Origin: Congeria kusceri
Lineage: Eukaryota > Mollusca > Bivalvia > Myida > Dreissenidae
Direction of reading: 5' to 3'
Assembly: GCA_027627225.1 (NCBI GenBank)
Contig: CM051028.1
Location: 21,220,201 to 21,284,200, forward strand
DNA: 64,000 bases
Shown here piece by piece: positions 25,200 through 36,570 of this stretch. Every line of letters begins with the position of its first letter. Positions within the stretch are counted from its first letter, which is position 1. The notes below the pieces were generated by a model. It did no database searches. It saw only the letters and a list, made by a program, of their open reading frames with translations, and was not told the DNA's origin. Position numbers and translations under genes: made by a program.

Positions 25200-25953
25200 T
25201 TCTAACGCAACACTTTTATAACACTTATTTCTAAATAAAAATGGTTCAATATATAAATTTGAGCTTTCAAACTTTTTTGTTTCAAATAACTAGCTACACC
25301 TGTGCATTTCAATCATTCATCCGTGACGCTCGGTTACTTCTGTGCCAGGTGCAGATGTGATTTCCTCATGCTGCATGTGCAAATGGAAGTAAGCGAAGAA
25401 AATCGATTTTCTTTCGCATATCGTTCCTCTCTGTGGAAAATATGCGCAGTGCGCTACTTGTTATTTCGGACACATGTTTTGTAGACAACGGGAATCCGGA
25501 AGTAAACTTGATTTGCTGTTTGAATAACGTGGTAATTTTACAGCACCAACCGAAGAGTTATAAATAGTTGAAAAGCGTCTCGAGACGCTTTTGAAATTTA
25601 GTTGAAAGAATCTGTTATAATTATTGAACCAGGGTGTTTGGAACTTTTGTAAATGTGTCAACAATGTTATTTCAGTCAGTTCTATTTAATAATATCTTAT
25701 TTTACTATATGCGAAAAAAGCTATCTCATTTTTGTCCATTTTTTCCAATCTGTGACGTAGCAGGTTTAACATGGTGTCATTGTGTGACTTTTTATTCTAT
25801 CATGATATTGGTTGTTTGATTGTATTTTAACGTACAGTGGATCAATTAGAATACAAATGCTAGGGGACATGCACAAATGATTTCTTTATTTATATTACGA
25901 GTCCCTTGATAAATAATCGAGAAATTATGAAAAGCAGAAGTGTTGCGTTAGAA
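25200..25953. mobile_element. TIR element with central perfect palindrome
   Basis: 16-bp perfect inverted repeat TTCTAACGCAACACTT at 25200-25215 and 25938-25953, with weaker similarity outside it (CACTCAA at both ends). A perfect 22-bp palindrome at 25571-25592 lies within about 5 bp of the midpoint. No transposase; the short ORFs look random. Confidence 0.5.
25571..25592. other. Perfect 22-bp palindrome
   Basis: AAAAGCGTCTC followed by its exact reverse complement. It sits at the centre of the element 25200-25953. Confidence 0.95.
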
Positions 25954-25959
25954 GTTGAG

Positions 25960-27830
25960 TGTAGTGCGCTCATTTATTCTAATAAAACTGTGTAAATAAA
26001 CGAAATGGTCCTCCATAGTGAATTACAGGACATTAATTTTGGTAAGCCTTCAGATAATCGAGAAAGTGCGATTTTGCGCGTGTTTATGTTAGTATTTAAA
26101 AGTATGATTTGTGTGATTTATTCCGATTTCAAATACCACAATATACCCGTTCTTTGTATCAACTGGTAATATCCGAGTAAAATTACGCATATCTAAACAT
26201 TGCCTGATATCGAAACGAGTTGCCTGCTCTATCAGACAACGGTTGGATGCGCATGATTTTACTCGAAAATAGCAAACTCGGATTTTACTCGGAAATAGCA
26301 AATACTAGAATCCAAATTGTGCTATTACAAAATCACACAGCTTTTATCAGCCTGAGATCCATATATACTAGCCCAAATTTCTAAACCGCCACTTCATAAA
26401 ATCGCAATATCTCCATATTCTTTAAAGGAAACGAAACTTCGTACATGCACCTATTAAGCATTTTACAGAGTTTCTCGATGTACAGTTGAGTGCCACAATA
26501 AAACTATGAAAGAAAAATGCAACATAGTGAGAGTACACAATTTCATTTTCACCGGTTGTAGCTTACATTTAAGGTCATAGTGCCAACAGATTTTTTTAAA
26601 TTTCTTTTGTATACACCATTAAAACCAATACAGATACGAACAAATAAAAAACTGATAATTAGCGCACCAAGTACCAAAAGACATGACGTCACTTTACAAG
26701 CAGTGGTGGCAAAATCAATTGCCCGAGTTGTCCGAGTCGTACATTTAAGACTCTTGGCAACTGATTATTTTTCAATCAACTTGTCCGGGAACAATTCTTT
26801 TTTAATCAAAATGTGTTGTATCCAAATGTTAACTAGTCTATTTGTTTATAAAATCTTATTCAGTTGACTGTAATCAATTTCAGATTGAGTATCATAAAAT
26901 CAAAATCCGAAACGCCTATTGAAACTTTCCTGTTCACGTCACGTAAAACCTGAATTCTATGTAATGTTTAAACGCACATGTATTTCATGAAAATCGTTTG
27001 TACTGCAAGAGAAGCGCGCGAAAATTATGCTGAGATTTACAACGTTACGTAATCCGCACGGAAAGCGTGGTTGTGTTAAAGCAGTGTACCGACGGGCAAT
27101 GCGGTATAATATTACCAACAATCAAATTATACTTTATGAAGTATCCATCAAATGATTGCTTCACACATAGGTCTCGTTGTAATAAACACACAGTAAAATA
27201 TTTAGTTTTATATTAGAAGAAACTTGCCACCGTGACACCTTTCGATTGCGCGGGAAAATTAGTAGTAGAATTAAACTAGTTATTAATGAAATGTACATAA
27301 GTACCTCTACATTCATGTGCATGAGCACCATTGATAACTGTAGTCTAGCGTAGGAAATAAATTTTGTGAATGAATTGTTTTGGCAACGTTATATTAAGCC
27401 CACACAATTACGCTCGTTTGCTCTATAGGTGCGACAACTACAAGCATTACTCAACCGATTTTTGCAATAATGTTGTCTTTATTTTGTATAACTAGACAAA
27501 TATATATTTAGGAAAGTGTTTAAAATTTGTAAAATATACCTTTATGTTCTAATTACGAGGGCAAAATGGCGCTCCACTTAAATTGGTCACGCGCGAGTGG
27601 TTTTACCAACAATCAAATTTTTAAGTCAATTTAAAGAAAATTAAAAGACACATCAAATCCAAAACTGTTAAATGAGAAGAGTAAACATTGTTTAAAATAT
27701 GCGCCACAGAAACGGGACGGTTTAGCAATTTGGCTCAGTATACATATTCTGGTACATTAAAATAATACACGTAAACAGCTATTATAATGCAAAAATCAAA
27801 TTTGATAATAATGACAGTGTATTCATACTT
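25960..27830. other. NLR intron sequence, no gene seen
   Basis: AT-rich sequence with taccaacaatcaaatt twice (near 27112 and 27606), perhaps ends of an unrecognised element. No supported ORF. Confidence 0.5.
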
Positions 27831-27833
27831 TAC

Positions 27834-29621
27834 CTTTCAACTGTATACATTTTCCAACGAGTCGCAATGTTTTCATCTGTTTGCACGATGACACGTCAAA
27901 CTCAATACGAGATGCAGACCCGCCGATTTCAGGTGAACTCTGTGTACCCGATGCACGACTCTTCATATTTACACATAATGACTGAACAGTGGCCTTGTTT
28001 ATAGCCCAGATGCTGTGTAAATCTTTGATGTTTTCGTCATTGATATCAAAGTGGCTGAGTTTTAGGTGCATATTAGTCTGTTTGTTGGCTATAGCCTCCC
28101 TGAATCCAGAGAGGATGGTGCGCTGAAATTCCTGGTGTCGAAAGTCACGATAATAAAAAGCAACATCGCGTTCATTCATTAAGGAGGATAGTTCATTCGC
28201 TGCCGACAGGTTTAGTCCACACAGAAATATGAACACTTGAGATATTTCAAGAAAGGCATCGTCATAACAATTAAGATATCCGGAAATGACGTCATCAATG
28301 AGGTGTGTATTGCAGGCGATATGATAAGCAGCTAGGAATTCCTGTATGCTTTTATGGATAAATGAACATGCCGAGGGCAATCTTGTTCGAGTTGAATGCG
28401 GTGTTTCCGATAAAATACCAGATTGGAGTGCAAATCCCTTTTGGCTGAGTGTCACATATTCTAACAGTTCCTTAGCGCTGAAAACCAATGAGTTTTCCTT
28501 CATTTCAGAAAACAAGAATTGAAATGCTACTTTGGCTAGAACGTTTACGTGTTCAATATTTGGTTTTACGTATTGTGTGTCTGTGAAACACAGGCACGGC
28601 GGGTTTAGAAAGTAACCCTGCTCCTTACTAGCCTTCTTAAGGAGACTGTCAAGAAGAAGACTGTATATTGCACACTGGGAGCCTTGGAGCTCTGCACCTT
28701 CTGCATAAGAACATACAATCAATGAGAGCATCATTGGTGAGGACAGTAACTGTTTGAGATTGTGTTTCGTCGTGTACCGCACAAATGCAGCATGTATGTC
28801 GTCCAGTTCTTTCTTATCTACCATGCGACTCAGAATAATTTTGCTCAGATCCAAAGGCTCATTAATACCATCCAGTTGCAGCAACGTGTCGATCTCGGAA
28901 TGTTTTATCTTTCCTTCAGCCAGTTTCCAAGGTCTTGTTGTAAAGAACAAAACACACTTGCAATGAGCTGCTACCAATGTCGGTAGTGTGTGTTTACCTC
29001 CAGGGCCGGCCCACTCATCGAGTCCATCTAGAACTATAAAGCAACGTTCTTTCTTCATGATCTCATTCAAAAGTATGTACGCCTTCCCACGATCTTCTTC
29101 AATGTATATCGAGTCAATTATTTGTTCTTTAATCATCATTGTAATGTCAGACTGCTTAACCGAATTCCTCAATGTGATGTGGAATACGAACATATATTCT
29201 TGCACAGCGTTTAAATCATTAAAAATATGTGAGCCGTTATCGGAATGAGCATCCGATTCACTAACACTATTTTCTTCGGAAGACGATTCACTAACACTAT
29301 TTGCTTCGGAAGACTCCAGTTCTCTTGGTTTCTTTCCACTCCAGTCGAGTGCCACCTTTGTCGCGAAAGTTGATTTTCCAGACCCAGACTCTCCCTGAAG
29401 GAATATTCTTCTGTTCACTTTGCCATCAGTTAAAAACACCTCTTTGTACTGTGTAACCCGTTCTGATGTTTTTTTAAACGTCCCTTTGTCCTTACGCATA
29501 CGCTCAATTTTTGGCGGCATGTAAATATCTCGTAATCTATCGTCAACGACGTCATTCAGCGGAGAAGTGGTCACGTGAGAGAACGTGTCGTTGTAAAGCT
29601 GCATCATGCCTTCTATCAGTT
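27834..29621 (-). CDS. NLR exon 4: NACHT ATPase domain, open frame
   Basis: A 1,788-nt exon, about 596 codons, with no stop. Acceptor is atgatttcag at 29622-29631, so the Met at 29631 lies in the intron; donor is GTAAAG. Visible motifs: Walker A GESGSGKST about 80 residues in; Walker B CFIVLDGLDEW at about 197-207, with the extra acidic residue typical of NACHT; TTRPWKL (sensor-like) at about 231-237; and FIHKSIQEFLAAYHIA in the winged-helix/superhelical part. NACHT domains bind ATP and drive oligomerisation of NLR proteins in the cytosol. Between Walker A and B is a Ser/Glu-rich loop with an in-frame 30-bp duplication. Codons are otherwise ordinary. The first codon is split: G from exon 3 plus AA gives Glu. 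Confidence 0.9.
29255..29314 (-). repeat. In-frame 30-bp duplication within the NACHT exon
   Basis: Two copies (29255-29284 and 29285-29314) differ at one base (attttc/atttgc). They add ten codons, giving NSVSES followed by NSVSES in the loop between Walker A and Walker B. The frame is kept. Confidence 0.9.
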
Positions 29622-29663
29622 CTGAAATCATATCAAATTGTTTTTGTCAGCAAAAAAATACGA

Positions 29664-29724
29664 ATTATTATTATAATTGTTATTATTATCATTATTATTA
29701 TTATTATTATTATTATCATTATTA

Positions 29725-29766
<42 letters not shown>

Positions 29767-29912
29767 TTAGATTCTATATTTTTATTATATTTAATACTAT
29801 TATTCTTGTTATCATTATTTTTTTTATTTTGTAGTATTCATTATTATTATTTGTATTTTTATTATTATTACGTAATATTTATTACTACTAATAATAATAA
29901 TAATAACAAGAG
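29664..29912 (+). repeat. ATT trinucleotide microsatellite
   Basis: Imperfect (ATT)n, directly next to the NACHT exon acceptor and abutting the element at 29908. Confidence 0.95.
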
Positions 29913-31577
29913 ATGTTTGTAATACATGTATGCCCCCTACCCGAGTTGCAGCCAAGTTGTGAATATGTGCAATTGTTAAGATTTTTTTTAAATATGCAAT
30001 CCTAAGCGTCAGCTCGATATATGGTATGTATGTATGAAGTTTCATTAAAATATCTCGATGCGTTCTCAAGTTATTTAGTGGAAACCGTTTTTCTATTTAT
30101 AGTAATGGTGACCTTCACCTTTACCCCATCCACCCCATATGAAATCCCAAGAGAGGTCTCAATATAAGGTATCTATGTATAACGTTTCATTAAAATACCT
30201 CGATGCTTTGTCAAGTTATTGAGCGTAACCCGTTTTTCTATTTTTAGCAACGGTGACCTTAACCCCACCCACCCCGTATGCAATTCAAAGCGAGGTCTCG
30301 ATATAAGTATCTATGTATGAAGTTTAATTAAATATCTCAATGCTTATAAAGTTATTGAGCGAAAAGCGTTTTTCTATTTTTAGTAACGGAGACCATGACC
30401 TTGACCCCACCAGCCACATATGCAATCCCAAGAGAGCTATTAATATAAGATATCAATGTATGAAGTTTCATTAAGATATCTTGATGCATTCCCATCACAT
30501 TGACCTTGACCACTCCATCCCATATGCAATCTCAACCAAGACTTCGCTATAAGGTATATATGTATGAAATTTCATTAAAATATCTTCGTGCGTTCTCAAG
30601 TTATTGATCAGAAACCGTTTTTCTATTTTTAGTTATGGTGACCTTGATCTTGACCCCACCCACCCCATATCCATTCTGAAGCAATGTCTTGATATATGGT
30701 ATCTACATATGACGTTTCATTAAAATATCTTCATGGATTCTAAAGTTATTGAGCGGAAACCGTTTTTCTATTTTTAGTAATGGTAACCTTGATCCACCCT
30801 AACCATATGCAATCCGAAGCGAGGTCTCGATATAAGGTATATATGCATTAAGTTTCATTAAAATATCTCAATGCGTTCTCAAGTTATTGAGCGGAAACCA
30901 TTTGTTCTATTTTAAGTAACCGAGACCTTGACCTTGCCCCACCCACCATATATGCAATCCCAACCGAGGTCTCAATATAAGGTATCTATGTATAACGTTT
31001 CATTAAAATATCTCGATGCGTTCTCAAGTTATTGAGCAGAGACCGTTTTTCTATTTTTAGTTATGGTGACCTTGATCTTGACCCAACCCACACAATATGC
31101 AACGCCTTGTGAGGGCTCATTATAAGGTATCTTTGTTTGAAGTTTTATTAAAATATCTCTATGCGTTCTCAAGTTATTGAGCGGAAACCGTTTTTCTATT
31201 TTTTGTAACGGTGACCTTGACCTTGACCCCACCCACCCCATATGCAATTCCAAGCGAGGTTTCGATATATGGTATCTATGTATAAAGTTTAACTAAAATT
31301 TATTATGCGTTCTCAAGTTATTGAGCAGAAACCGTTTTTCTATTTTTAGCAACGGTAACCTTGACCTTTGACCTGTTGACCTCAAAATTTATAGCGTCTT
31401 CCTTTCCTCCCAATTAACCAGCATACCAACTTTCATGATCGTAGATCAAAGCGTTCTCTAACTATCGTGCGGAAACGAAATGGTCTACGGACAGGCCGAC
31501 CATCCGACCGACCGACATACCGACCGACCGACGGACAGGTTCAAAGCAAGATACCCCCACTTCTTCGAAGGGGGGCA
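29908..31577 (+). mobile_element. Helentron-associated (HINE-type) element with ~140 bp core repeats
   Basis: It begins ACAAGAGATGTTTGTAATAC, then ATGCCCCC. A core of about ten copies of a 135-150 bp unit follows (marker aaaccgtttttctattttta, then accttgaccccacccacccc, then cgatgcgttctcaagttatt). It ends with a CCGACCGACC run and a hairpin at about 31551-31573 (CCCCCACTTC, loop TTC, GAAGGGGGG) and GCAT. Bivalve HINE elements (pearl, CvA type) have this plan: 5' end, core satellite, 3' hairpin. It lies in the 3.9 kb NLR intron between exons 3 and 4. No Rep/helicase is present. The class assignment is recall. Confidence 0.65.
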
Positions 31578-31743
31578 TGATAATAATTCCAAACCATATC
31601 TAAGAAAATAACACATGTACAGTAGATAGAGACAATTTAAATGAGTATCATATTACACATCCGGTAAATCCGAATCAGTAATACAAACATGGGTTTAGAA
31701 AGCAACCACGTGGTTTTAACCATGTCGAGTGAATATACTTATG

Positions 31744-32590
31744 TTTGTCTGTACATTCGTGTCTTTGCATGCGCGTTTGTACATGCGTGTCTGTGCATGC
31801 GCGTCTGTACATGCGTGAGTGTACATGCGCATCTGTACGTGCGTATCAGTGCATGCGCGTCTGTACATGCGTGACTGTACATGCGCATCTGTGTCTGTAA
31901 ATGCGTATCAGTGCATGCGCATCTGTGTCTGTAAATGCGTATCAGTGCATGCGCATCTGTGTCTGTAAATGCGCGTTTATATATGTGTGTATGTGCCTGC
32001 GCATCTGTTCATGCGTGTCTGTGCATGTGCATCTGTACATTCGTGTCTGTACATGCGCATTTGTATATGAGTGTCTGTGCATTCGCATCTGTCCATGCGT
32101 GTCTGTGCATGCGCATCTGTACATGTGTGACTGTACATGCGCATCAGCACATGCGTGTCTGTGCATGTGCATCTATACATGCGTGTCTCTGCATGCGTGT
32201 TTGTATATGCTTGTCTCTGCATGCGCATCTGTCCATGCGTATCTGTGCGTGCGCATCTATGTATGAGTGTCTGTGCATGCGCATTTGTATATGCGTGACT
32301 GTGCATGCGCGTTTGTATATGCGTGTCTGTGCAGCGCATCTATACATGAGTGTCTGTGCATGCGCATATGTACATTCGTGTCTTTCCGTGCGCATTTGTA
32401 TATGTGTGTCTATGCATGCGCATCTTTACATGCGTGTCTGTGCATGCGCGTCTGTATATGCGTGTCTTTTCAGTCGCATCTTTACATGCGTGTCTGTGCA
32501 TGCGTGTCTGTATATCCGTGACTGTGCATGCGCATCTGTCTATGCGTGTCTGTGCATGCGTGTCTCCGTGACTGTAAATACGCATCTGTA
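31744..32590 (+). repeat. 18/36-bp alternating purine-pyrimidine minisatellite
   Basis: Units such as tctgtacatgcgtgtctgtg and catgcgcatctg. The 18-bp period leaves several frames open on both strands (226 codons at 31935-32615 with Cys-rich MRICACASVHACLC-like text). Long GTGCATGCGCATGTGT stretches are nearly pure alternating purine/pyrimidine, favouring Z-DNA. Not taken as coding. Confidence 0.88.
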
Positions 32591-32689
32591 TGTTAAAGAC
32601 CCATCATGCAAGTAAAGACGTAAAGGTGTACATGTATGGTGTTCTAAAGATCAGATATATACTATAGTAATATTAAGAAATAATTTACA

Positions 32690-32820
32690 GTTGTTTATCA
32701 GCTAATAGGCAACGATTTAAAGTTCTGATGCGTAGGAATTGAACCACGAGGACGTGAGCCCAAGTGGTTTAACATACCGCACCAGAACGACAAATCGTTG
32801 TTTATTAGCCAATAAACAAC
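32690..32820. mobile_element. 29-bp inverted arms around a tRNA-like core
   Basis: Arms 32690-32718 and 32792-32820 are inverted repeats, 24 of 29 matching (AACGATTT at the inner ends). Inside them GTTCTG at 32722 pairs with CAGAAC ending at 32788, like an acceptor stem. The minus strand carries GGTTCAATTCC, which matches the B box. The core is 67 nt, near tRNA size. No convincing A box. Confidence 0.55.
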
Positions 32821-33551
32821 GATAAATTAGTTTGATTCTAAAATTACCTGACCACATTTTCTACCATTTCAGTGCGAACTATATTTGACAGCTTAGGAAA
32901 TATTGTTCGGTTTGTTTATTGGTAGTTTAACGACGTTGATTTTTGTTTTTTATCTATCGAAATCAATAAGAAGGCTGCACACAGTTACGTATCTCAGCTG
33001 CGAAACGTTAAACATGCAATTCCCTTCTTATATTTTCACATATTTTAGTATGAAGAAATGCATGTATACAACAATTTGGTGCGTTATCACTTGTGTTGAG
33101 TGTGGGTGTTATGAATCGTCCGGAATTAACGGTCGGTTTTGCAAAGTAGAACGCTTTTACAATAACCACATGTATGTATGTGTGTACATCTCTGTTTTGG
33201 TTCAGTATATTATATACAGGGCAATTTAAAAGTAAATTATGAACGCATTTGAAGAACAAAACGTGCATTATAATGTTGCGTTTTTTTTTTCTAAATAGTA
33301 AACAGCAAAGGTGGCGTCATATTTCTTATTCAATTTATTCATATAAGCAATGTCATTTGTTTCACTTGAATTGTGTCAACTCTCAAAATCATCATTGAAC
33401 TATAAAGTAACGCGTTCGCGTTCAGAATGTTGAGATAAAGTGTACAGTTTACAGTTATTAAATTTAAACACTAATAAACTAATATGACCGATATTCTGAA
33501 ACGTGCACACGATATAATGTGTTATAATGTGTTATGAAAATTCGGTCATAC

Positions 33552-33929
33552 CTTTATAGGCTTGCTTGTAGTTTGCTTCGTTTGTTTCAGTGCTGGTAGA
33601 ATTTTTAATTCTTTCATCAATGTCATTCATGTGCCTGTCTGCTTGTTCACTCATTTTCGCGATATGCTTGTCTGATTGTTCACTCATTTTGATCATATTG
33701 TTGTCTGCGAGTTCACTCAGGTTCGCTATGTGTTGCGCTGCGCTTTCAGTGATATCCTGCTTACATTTTTTAAGGTATGCTTCGAGTTAATTTTTACATG
33801 TCTCCTTGTATGTCCCGAACTCAGTCAAAGTTTTCTGGGCTTCAGTTCTACGTTCTTTAATGTATCATTGGCGGCTTCAAGTAATTCAATCATTTCCTTC
33901 GTCGTAATCTTTAAAGTGTCGTTTTCAAG
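33552..33929 (-). pseudogene. NLR exon 3: coiled-coil linker, frameshift plus TAA
   Basis: 378 nt from acceptor tttttacag to donor GTATGA. The first 25 codons read LENDTLKITTKEMIELLEA and on. A single base is missing in the A-run at about 33856-33858. The next frame then gives RRTEAQKTLTEFGTYKETCK, and after 22 codons meets TAA at 33787-33789 before LEAYLKKCKQDITES. The end of the exon has two tandem copies of an 11-residue, 33-nt unit (KMSEQSDKHIA and KMSEQADRHMN), preceded by a looser copy. Heptad-like spacing suggests a coiled coil. With the lost base restored in length only, the exon would end in phase 1, which fits the next exon. Confidence 0.7.
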
Positions 33930-34117
33930 CTGTAAAAACAGCGAACCGATGTAATGAGTTTAATGTCTAATCCTCAAAGTGTATAATAAATGCATGCTTA
34001 TTGTATGTTACTATAGAAAAGTTCACGTTCAACGTATTAATTTGCGATAATAGTTTCAGCCTCCAGTTCGCTAGCTGCTACCAGCATATAATCACTTTTT
34101 CGGCCAATGCTGCCTGA

Positions 34118-34335
34118 TAAACTAGTGGTCTAATGTACATGGTGTCCGCCCTGAGATCGGGTGATCGTGAGTTCGATTTCTAATTGTTGAGCGTTTAACC
34201 CAATCTTTCTCAACGACATCAATTACTGGTTCTATCTTGAAAACGGACTCGATACTGCCCCAATAACCCTCTGGTTGTCGAAATAATCTAGCTCAAATTA
34301 ATAGGTGTAAACCAAACTAACCGATAGGCTTCATC
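34118..34335 (+). mobile_element. tRNA-derived SINE
   Basis: The head reads AGTGGTCTAATGTACATGGT, GTCCGCCCTGAGATCGGGTG and ATCGTGAGTTCGATTTCTA: a D-arm-like segment, then GAGTTCGATTTC matching the B box with two changes. A tRNA-unrelated body follows, ending near aaccaaactaaccgataggc. It lies in the NLR intron between exons 2 and 3. The 3' limit is approximate. Confidence 0.55.
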
Positions 34336-34469
34336 TTTTTCTAGACTAAGGGAAGGAAATTAATGTTATATTAACATGGGCTGATTGTATCAATTACTTT
34401 CATATGGACATCGGACCACGTACTAAAAAAATCAAGCCATTCATTTGTGTTATATCACTAAACAATTAC

Positions 34470-34628
34470 CTCTGTTAATTTCCCCACAGCCTCCTTTGCA
34501 CACAGGTCCTGCACGAGACAGGTTTGATCAGTCAACATGTCGGTCAATGTGTTGAAGATGTCCTTGAGATCAGTGTCTGCAACCGTACGCTGAGACGAGT
34601 GACGGACAGTTCTGCCAATGTCACGAGC
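34470..34628 (-). CDS. NLR exon 2: end of HEPN region
   Basis: A 159-nt exon of exactly 53 codons between the acceptor ttatatcag and the donor GTAATT, phase 0 at both ends. It begins ARDIGRTVRHSSQ and ends LCAKEAVGKLTE. It carries the continuation expected after the CLLTK end of exon 1. The RTVRH segment could be part of a degenerate HEPN Arg-x-His motif; that is inference. The exon is open and undamaged. No continuous ORF of useful length marks it, so it was found by splicing logic and family recall. Confidence 0.72.
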
Positions 34629-35327
34629 CTGATATAAATAGTAACAGTGTCTTTATGTTATCAAGTTTTGCCCAATCAGGTCTCGCAAATGTCGTTTCGA
34701 TAACCTGGTATTGTGTGGCATCTCACGCACACAATCGACATCATTTTGTTACTTCGAATTCTAACAAATCAAATGTTGTTTTAAAGTACTCAAACGCCTA
34801 TGCCTAGTCTACAAAGCATATCAAATGCAATGTAATTGAAATGCTCGTTATAATATAATATATGACTTAAGACTATATGCTTAAGATGAATTACATTAAT
34901 GCAAATGTACATGTATCGGAACTAATTACAAAGGGGCTATGTTTGCCAAAGACGAGCAAATATAGTCCTACATATTTCCATACACGATCTTTGACAATGA
35001 TATGCAAATAATTCGGGCGTTTTTTATCTTGAAAATACCTGAAACACAGCCATGATGCTTAAACATGACACCGATACGAGATAGATAGCCTCCGATTATT
35101 AGGTCGTATGAACTATTTTATACCTATGAGACCTAGTTCTGCTCTCACACAATATGGATATAAATGTTGTCAACATGCCTAAATGACTTTATTTGGTGGT
35201 TGTTATTGCAAAGGTTGTCATTGATCATTTAAAAGTAATACGCGTATAAAATATAATGCTATTTTATTTCGTAGTCAATGTGTCTGCAGTCGTAATGCTC
35301 ATTTATAAATACAAATTATTGTTTACG

Positions 35328-36533
35328 TAACAAGAGCACCGCCAACGGGTGCTGGACGCTCGACTTTCGCATATTTGATAAAACTCTAGGCTTTTGTTTA
35401 TATAAAAAGTTTATCACTGTAATGAAGTGTTTTGAATTTCAATTCAATACCTCTTATAGATATTGAGAAATATGAACTGAAGCAAAACAGTCTAAGTTGA
35501 AACAAGAAACATGGAAATTCTGTTTTTTGTTCTATTTTTAGTAACAGTGACCTTTACCCCACCAAACCCATACGCAATCCCTATCGAGGTCTCAATATAC
35601 GGTATCTTTGTATTAAGTTTCATTAAACTATTTCGATGCGTTCTCAAGTTATTGGGAAGAAACCGTTTTTCTATTTTTAGCAACAGTTACCTTGACTCCA
35701 CACACGCATTTGCAATCAAAAAGCGAGGTAAGTACAAACAAGGGCAGATAACTCTGTAAATACCGGTCACTGGGTTACCTGCCTTGTTGTAACGGAGTAC
35801 CCTTTTGATACTGAACAAATATTGAAAGTTTCAAATAGATACCTGTCATAGTATTTGAGAAATTGACTCTGACTAAAAAACTTAACCAACAAACTTAATC
35901 ACAAAACTTAACCAAACAACTTAACTAAGGTATATTCCTAGTTTCAAGTGAATAACCTATGTAGTTTTCAAGGTATAAGACTTCCGAATACAAACTCTGT
36001 CAAGATAACAAACAGAGTTATGGTGAATGTTCACCCCGATACTTGCGTTGAAGATAAAGGTATATTCCAAGTTTAAAGTGAATAGCTTACGTAGTTTAGA
36101 ACTTACACAACTTTTGAATACAAATTTTAACCAGAAACTCTATGTTGAAAAGGGGCATAACTTTATCAAAATACAAACCAGAGTTATGTGGAGTGTTTCC
36201 TGTGATACTAGAGTTGATGACAAAGGTTAGATTCCAAGTTTCAAGTGAATAACTTATGAAGTTTTGAAATAACAAACCTTTTGAATATAAACTTTAACCA
36301 GAAAATGTAAGTGAAAAGGGTGAATAACTCTGTCAAAATACAAAACATAGTTATGGGGAATATTGCCCATGATACTGGAGTTGATGACAAAGGTATATTC
36401 TAAGTTTCAAGTTAATGTAGTTTTGAAGTTACAAGACTTTTGAATAAAAACTTAAACCAATTGAGATGCGGACGCCGACGCTGACGCCGGGGCGAGCAGG
36501 GTATCTCACCTATTATTCGAATAGTCGAGCTAG
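35328..36533 (+). mobile_element. HINE-type element, ~150 bp core repeats, in NLR intron 1
   Basis: It begins AACAAGAGCACCGCCAACGG and ends GACGCCGACGCTGACGCCGG, GCGAGCAGG, then a region with a TCGAATAGTCGA inner palindrome before GCTAGTAATG. The core at 35880-36450 has about four copies of a unit marked by attccaagtttcaagtgaat and gaaaaggggcataactctgt. At 35510-35735 it contains one and a half copies of the 140-bp unit of the neighbouring element at 29.9-31.6 kb, so two families are mixed. No coding capacity. Confidence 0.6.
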
Positions 36534-36570
36534 TAATGAGATACAGTGAAAGTGCAAAGTATACGTGTAC

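Noticed and set aside
28754..29248. Plus-strand ORFs of 70 to 86 codons
   Set aside because: Antisense of the NACHT exon.
31935..32615. 226-codon Cys-rich ORF that resembles a secreted peptide
   Set aside because: It lies wholly in an 18-bp tandem repeat, and several other frames on both strands are equally open.
33590..33954. Plus-strand ORFs of 66 and 92 codons
   Set aside because: Antisense of the coiled-coil NLR exon.
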